DNA of 64,000 bases from Allium sativum (taxonomy: Eukaryota > Streptophyta > Magnoliopsida > Asparagales > Amaryllidaceae), in contig CM060923.1 in the NCBI GenBank assembly GCA_030737875.1, positions 495,096,453 through 495,160,452 of the forward strand, in the 5' to 3' direction. Below, piece after piece: positions 1 to 8,716 of the stretch. The notes below the pieces were generated by a model. That model searched no databases, was not told the DNA's origin, and saw nothing but the letters and a program-made list of their open reading frames with translations. The translations under genes and the position numbers were made by a program. Each line of letters begins with the position of its first letter. Position 1 is the first letter of the stretch.

Positions 1-1908
1 TGGATTATTGTTTTTAAGTAATGAACAAGGATATTTCGTAATGTTATTTTACAAGTAATGAGTTGAATTGATTTCCCAATATTAAATAATAATGTGACTA
101 ATGTTTTTGGGAAGTGAAAGTAGGAAATTGGATATGATATAGGATTTCCCTAAGTAATCAAATAAATTTGTTTAAAAAAATATATTATGTTAGATAAGGA
201 GCGAAAAATTATATTCGTAATATTGAGATATTTAAGAGTTTTAAATTTACATTTGTTTTTAATTAAAAGGCCAAGTGGTGCTGAATACCGAATCAGTTAA
301 CTCATTTGATTATCATGATTGAATCCCTTATTATTTTGATAGTTAAATCACCGACTATCAAATTTGTCCAATACGATTGTTGGTACGGAAAGACCGGGAT
401 CGAATTTGTATTCGAAAACCATTCCGACCAGCAAATACGTAAAGAAGATTATTGAAGATGGAGAAATTGAAGACCGTTGATTTTCATGAGCGGAAGGACT
501 ACTTGTTGAGTTTCTCTGGTTTAGCGGCCAGAGATATTTCGATAGTAATTCTGTCGTAATTGGAATCTACGGATTGCAAGGACTTCTCGCTACAGATCTA
601 TAGGGTGATTCCTGGGATGTAGTAGGAGAGTACCTTTGGTTCATCCTGTTCCTAGATGACTTGTATGGACGGATTTCTGACAGAGTATTTCTAAAGGAAT
701 TACGTACGTTGATTTTTTCAAACGTATTTCTGTTGACGGCGGAGGAGGCCGTACACCTTCTCTTAGCTAAACCGCAGAGTATTTTTGTGGACGTCAACTA
801 GTGATATCTGATGGATTTGACGATGTCGCATTCAAAGTGAATGGTGACCAAATGTTCCAAAAGGAAATTAAAACATCAAGCCTCATCAACCCGGAAATGA
901 CAAAAATCGGGCAGGCAGCATGGCTATGTGGGTCGCTCCCATTAGGGTGTATAATCACCTATCTAGAGAAATTCCTTTTGCTTATTTAGTCTATTTCGAT
1001 GTTGTCCCTTTTCAGGAAACGGTGGTTTGAGCCCAATCGTTGGTGATATACATTCGATACACTCAAGCGAAATGGGTGGTCGGCCAAGTGTGGGCTGGAC
1101 TGCAAGACGTTCTTGTTGAACCCAGTGTATTTGCCTCTAAAGATACACTATTGGCAAATGGTCCCATACCTTGTCATAGTCGGAATCCAATCTCCAATAA
1201 GTGCCCGCGGTTTTGATTGTATACTATATATGTGGAGCGTGAGATGCAAGCGTTCCGCTAGATTGATATTCACTTGTATTTAGGCACTATTATAATATCA
1301 GAAAGGATATTGATTTCAAAATTGTTTTGGGTTATCGTAAGGTAAAAACCGTCCGTATTTATGTGTGGATTTGGTATTACGATTATCCTTTTCTTTTGAA
1401 ATGATTTTAAACTTTAAAATCAAGTTGTGTGATACCTTAATGCTGTGCGAGTTTTTTTTCACTCTGGTTCACCAGACTGACCCGGTGTTTTGTAAATGCT
1501 CGGGTTAGCCCGGGACATATAGATTTAGATTATCGAAGGCTGTGAAGAGACGAGCTGGAAGAATTCAGACGTACGATATTAGATAGCTACTATTCCACTG
1601 TGTTGTATGTGAGGGAAGATTATTATAACTATCCAGTGCTGTTGATGTACTCTGATATTGTAAGTATTTTTAAAGGCTCTCAATAAAGAATTATTTTTGT
1701 ATTATATTTTGTTCCGCTGCGATGTGAGACTTTGATTCAGTGTTTTGTTGACTCTTCTTCTTCTATTCTTATATTTCTTTATTTCTTATCTCACCCTCTA
1801 ATTTCTTTCTAATGACTATCTAGTGTTTTTGGTGTTTGGAAGATCGGCATAGGATATGAAATTGTATTTATGTCGATTTTCGAGGCCGAAAATTCTTGGG
1901 TCGTTACA
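1..1908 (+). mobile_element. 3' part of a D-family gypsy LTR (5' end outside window)
   Basis: The stretch ends in GGGTCGTTACA at 1908, the usual 3' end of a TGTAAC...TTACA plant gypsy LTR. It is clearly homologous to the reverse complement of element D at about 43150-45070: for example the block with CGATACACTCAAGCGAAATG near 1055 and the block TGCGGTTTTGATTGTATA-like near 1210 recur there in the same order. It also carries, near 1470-1505, a decayed version of the twin hairpin found in the LTRs of B, C, D and E. No primer-binding site follows 1908, so this is a 3' LTR or a solo LTR; the missing left edge prevents choosing. Small open frames inside it match no protein I know. Confidence 0.75.
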
Positions 1909-2059
1909 GGCGATTGATTTGAAAACGTAGGAGGTGAAAGATAAGCGGTGAATAAACTTTGGGCTGCAGCGATTTTTCTTTTCATACGTATGTGTATAGG
2001 CTTAGCCTATGTTGTTGTACCTTATTTTACTTAGGCAGAAAGCACTTAGGCATAAGAAT
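1909..2059. other. Unassigned flank between LTR fragment and hAT element
   Basis: No coding frame, LTR end or primer-binding site is visible. The last eight bases (ATAAGAAT, 2052-2059) are the left target duplication of the hAT-like element that follows. The similar short piece 2525-2571 on its right is also unassigned, and its last five bases (GTTTT) would be the 5' target duplication of element C. Confidence 0.5.
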
Positions 2060-2516
2060 CATAGTTTTGAAAGCCGTGTCGCAAGTTGATCCGTGATAGT
2101 CCAAGGTCGAAGGTTTTGATGGTCTGACCGGTCGAACCGTAAAAGCCGTAAACAAAAAGGATGCTATCAATATGAAGAAGACTGGACAAAATTAAGTTCA
2201 TAAGTCCCACATTTTAAAATAACAAGGGATCTCTCTATACTTTCGTGTATATATATGTGTCCCACCTTGCTTATTACCACACGCAGCAACTTTCAATGCA
2301 TTGATGCGGCTGTATCTCCACAGGAATGTGGTATTTTAAATAAAGAATTCATTTCATGTTTTAATTCTTGGTTTATGGACTAAAAAAACAGGGTTTTTTA
2401 AATTTGAACCGCGGTTTAATGGAAAAAGAGGCTTTAGTGGAATCTAGGCCGGACTGGCTCATGGTTCACTGTTCTTAGGGTTGAAACGGCGGTCCGGTCC
2501 GGTTTTTAAAACAAGG
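2060..2516. mobile_element. hAT-like miniature inverted-repeat element
   Basis: A 457-bp non-coding element is flanked by a perfect 8-bp direct repeat ATAAGAAT (2052-2059 and 2517-2524), the length made by hAT transposases. Its ends are imperfect terminal inverted repeats: the left end starts CATAGTTTTGAAAGCC and the inverse of the right end starts CCTTGTTTTAAAAACC. Further inside, GGTCCGGTCCGG-type sequence lies near the right end and GACCGGTCGAACC lies in the left half. There is no transposase, so it depends on an autonomous hAT element elsewhere. Strand cannot be assigned. Confidence 0.75.
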
Positions 2517-2571
2517 ATAAGAATAAGTTGGTCCCTGTTTTCGTTTAATGAATTTAAGGACTGTGTGTTTT

Positions 2572-3262
2572 TGTAATAACTCGGAAAATCCGAACCAATT
2601 TCGAAATTTTGCTTTGGCAATTTTGATGAATTTTTGATATTTAAAATGAGTTATTTTAAATAATGACGACGAGAAATTTATTTTGAATTGAATTAGAACG
2701 TATATATTTATTTGAATCGACGTTACAATATAAATATTTTATTTTAATTATAAAAGGAATTGAAAATGGCGCGGTAGTTTGAAATTTCGATTTCAAAGTT
2801 CAAATGAATGCACAGGATTCAAAATAAACCAGATTTTAGCGAAACCAAAAATATTAGAATCTATTTGAAAATATCTTTCCAACGAATCCGAAAAATTGAA
2901 ATTTCATAGCGGGAATAAAAAGTTATGGCCAGTTGAAAATTCAGAATAGTCGCTATGGAATTTTGGCCCTTAAAAATGGAAATTTTGCAAACGACCTCCG
3001 TTTCCGACGAAACCACTTTTGTTGGGTCCGGGATGTGAAGTTGTTGCTAGATTCCAAAATTCATAATTTTTGGGATTAATATGCGAGCGTGGCAAAAGAA
3101 AACGTGTTTTAACAGTTTCAGTCAATTTGGATCGACCAGAAAATAGCCATTTTTCGAACGGTCTTCAAATTTGACGAAATTAGTTTTGTTAGAACCGTAT
3201 CGTCAATACGAAGCTAGAAAATATTTTTTCGGGAATTTTTAGGGTTAGTATGTGGCCCCAGT
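2572..3262 (+). mobile_element. Element C, 5' LTR, segment 1
   Basis: The LTR starts TGTAATAACTCGGAAAATCC at 2572 and matches the start of the C 3' LTR at 60486 (TGTAATAACCCGGAAAATCC). It runs 691 bp until element B cuts it at 3262; the sister copy needs 690 bp to reach the same point (61175). The stretch contains a GCGCGGTAGTTTG module (about 2770) that recurs later in the same LTR. The rest of this LTR continues at 38657 and 48804. Confidence 0.85.
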
Positions 3263-3711
3263 TGTGACGGCCCGCCCCGAACCAGTCGACATTTCCAAGG
3301 AAACACGCTGTGCCGATGTCCGACCAGCACGGGACGGTCGCCAGAAGGAAAGAAAGAAGACGAAGAGCTAACAAAGAACCTGTTGAATGTCTCACAGTGC
3401 ATGGAACAAAATATAATAATTACAACATAAATTTGACATAAAACAGGCGAGACAGTGCATAAGCTGAAAACTAACCAACACAGCAGTAGAAATCAAAATA
3501 CAACTTATGATCCAACATCCTTATTACAACTTTAAAACTGTCTCTAAACAAAAGGAAGCTAAAGTAGAAGATGCACTACTAATGCCCAAGCAGTGATCTT
3601 CAACAACACAGGGAGGATATATATATATCATACGTTGAAGCCTCCTGCTCATCTCCGGATCAGCTACTCGTGCATACCCAGCTAACCTGTCTCTAGTCTG
3701 CTCGTGAGAGC

Positions 3712-3762
3712 ACCCAGAGTAATAAGAAGAGACATAAAACTCTGGATCAGACAAAAAGTCTG
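3712..3762 (-). other. Twin hairpin in B 3' LTR
   Basis: Two abutting inverted repeats. The longer has arms ACCCAGAGT (3712-3720) and ACTCTGGAT (3739-3747), nine pairs with one G-U on the minus-strand RNA. The shorter has CAGAC (3748-3752), a five-base loop and GTCTG (3758-3762). The same arrangement is found in the LTRs of E, C and D and partly in F. Confidence 0.7.
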
Positions 3763-4495
3763 GTATGAGCGATAAGCAGCTAAACAGAACAATAACAGGT
3801 ATACTAAACCATACCTGAACCTGGACCTGCAACCAAAGAGTTAGCACTACATACCGTACAATACTCTAAGGTGCCACTAACACATGGTGTGAAGATAACG
3901 GCGGTGGGGGTGTGCTTGTCATAGTGAAGGCAAACAATCAAGCATAGCAACCATCCTCACATCTCTCACTCAGTGCGTAAAGCATACGACATCCACCACT
4001 TTGATCACTAGACCCATCGAAGTAGTGACGGAGTTCAACTTGTACAACTACTGCCGCTACCAAGCTTACCACATGGAGTCATGACCAAATCTTTACAAAT
4101 GACCCCACTTCATTGGTCTATAGCTCTTTAGTTGTATCTAGGCCAGTGTGGCCCTGAGTCCGTTCACGTACTCCCTACACATAGTGATCCAAAGTTATAG
4201 ACATCGACAACCCCTTAGCACGCGTCCCACAGCAAAGCCCAACTCATGAAGTCGACTCATTGGATCCCAGCTAGATCATGAGTTCTACTTCCCATTTGGA
4301 CTACCTTTGCATCTCGGGTTTCGGTCGAATTGGAATCGATCTTCAGAAGAACCTATGGTCGACATTGCTCGTTCAAACTCCATAGAGACCACTCACTCTT
4401 CCTTCCCTAGCTCGGTCGCTCATTCTTCCTTCTCTAGCTCGGTCGCTCACTCCTTCTTCCATGGACTCGCTTGCATTCACCTGGATCCGATCTCA

Positions 4496-4735
4496 TTATA
4501 GTCGCTCCCTTAGGAATCGCTCACTTCCTCTCAGTCGCTCTCCTAGGAACCGCTCGTTTCCCCATGGTCGCTCTTCTAGGAATCGCTCGATTCCCCATAG
4601 TCGCAATCCGAGGAACCGCTCGACCCCCATAGTTGCTCTCCTAGGAATCGCTCGATCCCCGTAGTTGCTCCCCTACGAATCGCTTGACCCCCATAGTTGC
4701 TCTCCTAGGAATCGGTCGATCCCCACAGCTACTCG
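4496..4735. repeat. 33-bp tandem repeat in B 3' LTR, about 7 units
   Basis: Units resemble GTCGCTCTCCTAGGAACCGC followed by TCGTTTCCCCATG-like sequence and repeat every 33 bp with point changes. The same array lies at about 37395-37630 in the other LTR, so it predates insertion of B. In the related element E the equivalent LTR position (about 51745-52165) holds CGATCCGAACC-type clusters instead. Confidence 0.8.
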
Positions 4736-4927
4736 ACCCAAAACCTGCACTATTTCCAGCAACCAATTTTCACCTCTCGTCGGAGTTTTTGACCATTCTA
4801 ACTTTTATAATCAATCACAAAGCATACCATACAGTCATAGAAACATGTATAGTCATCTACAAACACCAAAACAACTATATAATATGTCAAAATGGATCAA
4901 ACATACCCAAAAACCCATGTTTGCCCC

Positions 4928-5840
4928 TGTTAGCCTACTTTGTGAACTAGGCAACACAAAGTCAAGAAATCAGACATTGAAGAGCATTTTTAATTAGAAG
5001 ACTTCGGTTCGGATTGGAGAAGACACTACAACCTAGATTGGATAGCTGCAGTTGTTCGGGTCGGGCCAGAGCAACATATCGGTTCGGATCGGATAAAATC
5101 CTCTGTTCGGATCGGTGAACTGTTGCTGAGGAAACTGGTAAGGCATAGCTATTCGGATCGGAGGACAATATAATCTCCATCGGTTCGGAAAGCCACCTGG
5201 TTGCCAAGGAAATAGATCGGAGTGGAGCAGATTAAAGAAGAAGAGAGCGTTGCATCCAAGCTACTCCGGGTCGGATCGGGTATCCCGATCCGAACCCCTT
5301 ATATGTGTGTCTCCGACCCGAGCCCATGTTCCATATTATTCTCCTGCAAAAGCGCCTGGATATCCGGACCGGCTGTGACCAGTTCCTACCCCTAACGTTC
5401 GTTACTCTGATGCGTTGTCAACACAATAATTAATCCGAACCCGAAGCTAATGGGATGGACGACACGTGGCCCCTACCCGGATCAAGATTTGAGCAAATTC
5501 ACACCTATAAATACCCCGTCTGGAGACAAAGAAAAGGATCTTTTTTAGGCACTTTGAGAATTCAACTACCTCCATAACCCGAACTCCATTACTCCCGAAG
5601 AATCCAAATCTTCTTTCATTTTTTGTGTTAGTCTATTGAGTGAATATAAGCGAGTTGTGAGTGAAATCAAGTGACAATTACATTGTATTTGCAACTGAAT
5701 CATTGAATATAGTGAAAGATAAGTGGGCGTAGGCATTTCTTCGCCGAACCACTATAAATCCTGTGTGTTCATTTTTATTTTTATTTCATCTTATTTGCTT
5801 TTAATCAATTTGGGTGTTAGAACCAATTTTTGGTCTAACA
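4928..5840 (+). mobile_element. Element A 5' LTR
   Basis: 913 bp, TGTTAG...CTAACA, with terminal inverted repeats TGTTAG/CTAACA. The first 400 bp is dense in TTCGGATCGG / CCGATCCGAA-type words on both strands. The core promoter is at 5463-5523. The end (5722-5752) holds a hairpin with arms AGTGG and CCACT around GGC/GCC. Confidence 0.92.
5463..5523 (+). promoter_or_regulatory. LTR promoter of A: G-box/ABRE and TATA box
   Basis: CACGTG lies at 5463-5468 within ACACGTGGC, matching the plant G-box/abscisic-acid response core. TATAAATA lies at 5516-5523, about 50 bp downstream. The start of transcription would then be near 5545-5555, defining R in the last 300 bp of the LTR. Both motifs are kept in the 3' LTR (18465-18470 and 18508-18515). 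Confidence 0.65.
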
Positions 5841-5862
5841 TTTTGGTGCTTTCACTGAGAAT
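5841..5862 (+). other. Primer-binding site of A
   Basis: TGGTGCTTTCACTGAGA follows the LTR after three T residues. It starts with TGG, as required to pair with a tRNA CCA end. It is unlike the iMet-type TGGTATCAGAGC sites of C, E and F. I cannot name the tRNA with confidence. Confidence 0.55.
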
Positions 5863-5983
5863 CCTCATCTAAATTCTCTATTTTCCGGGATTTCTTTCTA
5901 CTTTTTGGACCGTTGAGTTCAAAGAAGTTAATCCTTAAGTTTCTCTGCTCTTTTATATTTGTTGAGGTGATTGTCAAAGAGTC

Positions 5984-8710
5984 ATGGCCAAAGGAAAAGG
6001 CAAAGAAGTTCAGTCTGTTCGAGGAAATGGAGCTGGCGAAGATCAGCAAAATGCGGTTGTAACAAGGTCTTGGGGGCAGAGTTCAGCAGCAGGAAGAACC
6101 AATGCAGGAAATCCGAGCCGCCAGCAGGGGGAAAGCTCCGATCCGATCCGGGTAGGAGATTCTGAAGCAGTGCATTCCCCCAATCTGAGCCGACCCGAGC
6201 AGCTTGCCACGTACCTATCCGACCAGGCCCCCCAGCTCCGAACCGATCCGACCTCCTACCTCCGATCCGACCCGATGCTTGGTGAAGCTGGAACCTCTAC
6301 TCGAGTCCCTACGAATGCTCCAATTCTAGCCACCAGGGTTGGTGATCAGGTCAATCCATCTGCGCCCATCACTCAAGGAGATTTCTCGCGCTTGCTTGAC
6401 ATGCTTGAGAGCACGAGGGAGGCCATGAAAGTTCACGAGCGCACTAATCTCATGATGCAGGAAAATATGAGGCTCATAAGTCGGGAGATTAGTGAACTCC
6501 GTCGACAGAGAACTCCATCACCGGTTCGTCACACACCAGTGGATCAATCTTCATCTTTCGAGGAAGAGAGGCCCCGTGAACGAAGGCCACTCGAACGACC
6601 TCAGAACGTGGAGCAGCTGACATTTGGATCTTTGGGATCTCGTGAGGATATTGCACGAGCATTAGGAAACAATGACCCCACTCGGGGGCAAAGACTCCAG
6701 TCCCCTCCTCCCGAGATCGACCGGGAACGCAGGGAACGGAATCGAGCAGAGGCAGCTCGAAGAAGAAGGGCATCTCCTGAACAAGAGCCCAGAAGGAACT
6801 CGGATACTAGGGCCAGGGAACCTGAGCGGCCCCTAACTAATGCTGATGTACAGGCAATGGTTCGCCAGATCATGTCCGAGAGCCGGAATTATACAAATGA
6901 AGATTATGGCATTGAGCGAAGCCATACTCCCTTCACCGACGATATCCTCGACTTCCAATTTCCCCGACGCTTTAACTTGCCACAGATGGACAAGTACAAC
7001 GGAAGGACTGATCCGGGACAGCATTTGATGCGGTATTCGTGGCTCATGAATGCTGCTGCTGCACCTGATGAAGTGAAGTGCAAAGCATTCCCAATCTACT
7101 TAGAAGATGTGGCATTGTTCTGGTTTACCCGACTTCCTCCTCGTTCGATTTCGAATTACAAGGAACTAAGCGAGCGTTTCATGAACCAGTTCCGACTACA
7201 TGCCCGAAAGTCCAAAAGTGTTATTGAATTATCGAGAATCAAGCAGGCACCAGGAGAATCTTTGAGGGCATATCTTTATCGTTTTAACCAAGCTGCAACT
7301 GAGATCAGTGATCCGCATGAGCCCACTATTCTGATGGCATTGAAGGAAGGAGTCGATCCTGAATCTGAGTTTGGAGACTACCTTTCTGGGAAAACACCCT
7401 CCACAAGGGAGATATTCTACGAAAAAGCCGATATTTATCTAAGGCGAGAGGAGGCCAGGGCAAACCGAAAGAGAAAGTCTGAGACGGCTTCAAAGGAGAA
7501 TGTGCAGAGTAATATCGCCGTGAAGCAGTCTGGGGAAAGTTCTGGCAAGATTGAAGTAAATGTAGGAAACAAGGGTGGAAACAGCAATACTGGAAGCGGG
7601 GGAAACAACAACAATAACCGTAATTCGAGCGGTAACAGAAGAAACAGAAATAGGGGAAGTGACCCTAACAAAAGACCCCGATTCCAGAACTACGAGAATT
7701 ATACACCATTGAACGACACCCTGGAAAATATTTACCTAGATACGTACAATGTGTTACAATACAAAAGACCGCCACCTCGTGATTCGACCGAGAAAGAAAT
7801 GGCGACAGGGAAGTTTTGTTTGTTTCATGGAACTCACGGGCATTCAACTAAGGAATGTCGGCATTTGAGGGATGTGATTGAGAAACTGTTGCGTGAATGG
7901 AAGTTGGATGAGTACAAGGTTGCCCCGAGGGACAGGGGGCAAGGAGAGCATGCTCCAAAACAGATTCTACCTGCTCCCAAGCCTACAGCGCAGCAGAAAT
8001 GTAAAGGAATTGTTATCAACTCCATAGTAGGCGGACCTCACCCAGCAATCCGAAGTTTCAGATCAATGGATCAATATGTGAATGCTGCCAAGCATCTAGA
8101 CGTGAATGAAGGTGATGATTTGGAAGATGTCACCCCCATAAAACAACAGAAGACCATGTTTGACGACATGGTATTTCGCAGCCGAGACAATACTGGGATA
8201 CAATCACCCACCAATGATCCGTTGGTTATTACTACCACCATTGGGCTGGCCTTGGTCCATAAGGTATTAGTAGACAACGGAAGTTCCGTTAATATTTTGT
8301 TCAAGAAGTCATTTGATCAGATGAAGCTGGAATCTGAAGATCTGAAGCCTTGTGAAGGATGGATCAGAGGCTTCAACGGGGCGTCGACAGCTCCCATGGG
8401 ATACATAGAGTTGCCCGTGACCCTGGGGCAAGGAGAACGTAGAAGAGTGCGGATGCTTCAGTTCGTAGTATTGGACGTAGATTCGCCTTATAATGCATTT
8501 TTAGGGAGGCCTGCCCTCGCTGAATTCAGAGTTTGTATCGCCCCTTGGTCCTTGTTACTTAAGTTCCCAACCGAAGCCGGAACTGGAGTAATGAGAGGGG
8601 ATCAAGTTTCCGGACGGGCCTGCTATGTGGCCGAACTAAAGATGTTGATGAAAGGACTTAACGTTGAGAGTAAGGATGCCTCGTCTCCCTCAAAGGGGGA
8701 CTCCGCATAG
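5984..8710 (+). CDS. Gag-protease polyprotein of element A (908 codons, intact)
   Basis: Structural and protease half of a Tat-type retrotransposon. An Arg-, Pro- and Ser-rich N-terminal region (about residues 1-290) is followed by a retrotransposon gag core (about 350-460, with WLMNAAAAP and ALFWFTRLPP), an Asn/Gly-rich linker (about 500-560), a CX2HX4HX4C zinc knuckle near residue 611 (CLFHGTHGHSTKEC) and a retropepsin domain with active-site DNGSS near 764. The start chosen is the ATG at 5984, the first in the leader in this frame and 143 bp after the LTR. The frame ends at TAG 8708-8710, directly followed by CAA TTA, and pol continues in the same frame without a shift. Part of the N-terminal coding sequence uses the same CCGATCCGA words that fill the LTR. 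Confidence 0.92.
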   Translation: MAKGKGKEVQSVRGNGAGEDQQNAVVTRSWGQSSAAGRTNAGNPSRQQGESSDPIRVGDSEAVHSPNLSRPEQLATYLSDQAPQLRTDPTSYLRSDPMLGEAGTSTRVPTNAPILATRVGDQVNPSAPITQGDFSRLLDMLESTREAMKVHERTNLMMQENMRLISREISELRRQRTPSPVRHTPVDQSSSFEEERPRERRPLERPQNVEQLTFGSLGSREDIARALGNNDPTRGQRLQSPPPEIDRERRERNRAEAARRRRASPEQEPRRNSDTRAREPERPLTNADVQAMVRQIMSESRNYTNEDYGIERSHTPFTDDILDFQFPRRFNLPQMDKYNGRTDPGQHLMRYSWLMNAAAAPDEVKCKAFPIYLEDVALFWFTRLPPRSISNYKELSERFMNQFRLHARKSKSVIELSRIKQAPGESLRAYLYRFNQAATEISDPHEPTILMALKEGVDPESEFGDYLSGKTPSTREIFYEKADIYLRREEARANRKRKSETASKENVQSNIAVKQSGESSGKIEVNVGNKGGNSNTGSGGNNNNNRNSSGNRRNRNRGSDPNKRPRFQNYENYTPLNDTLENIYLDTYNVLQYKRPPPRDSTEKEMATGKFCLFHGTHGHSTKECRHLRDVIEKLLREWKLDEYKVAPRDRGQGEHAPKQILPAPKPTAQQKCKGIVINSIVGGPHPAIRSFRSMDQYVNAAKHLDVNEGDDLEDVTPIKQQKTMFDDMVFRSRDNTGIQSPTNDPLVITTTIGLALVHKVLVDNGSSVNILFKKSFDQMKLESEDLKPCEGWIRGFNGASTAPMGYIELPVTLGQGERRRVRMLQFVVLDVDSPYNAFLGRPALAEFRVCIAPWSLLLKFPTEAGTGVMRGDQVSGRACYVAELKMLMKGLNVESKDASSPSKGDSA

Positions 8711-8716
8711 CAATTA
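8708..8716 (+). promoter_or_regulatory. Putative stop-codon readthrough signal between gag-protease and pol
   Basis: The terminating TAG is followed by CAA TTA, which fits the CARYYA context established for UAG readthrough in tobamoviruses. Pol is open in the same frame from 8711 to 9073. Readthrough here is inferred from the motif and frame, not shown. Confidence 0.6.

Larger units (their letters stand above)
3263..4927 (-). mobile_element. Element B 3' LTR, distal segment (U5 side)
   Basis: On the plus strand it begins TGTGACGGCCCGCCCCGAAC, the complement of the LTR 3' end. It is collinear with 36125-37815 of the other B LTR apart from an AT microsatellite. It is cut at 4927 by element A; 4923-4927 (GCCCC) is the left copy of A's target duplication. 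The segment holds the twin hairpin (3712-3762) and a 33-bp tandem repeat (4496-4735). Open frames rich in Arg and Ser through this repeat are a by-product of the 33-bp period and not a gene. Joined with 18848-19680 the LTR would be about 2.5 kb, as in the intact copy. Confidence 0.88.

Noticed and set aside
4461..4664. Open frame with repeated RNRS-type Arg/Ser units
   Set aside because: It follows the 33-bp tandem repeat of the B LTR, a multiple of three, and runs against the element's own strand. No start context or homologue is visible.
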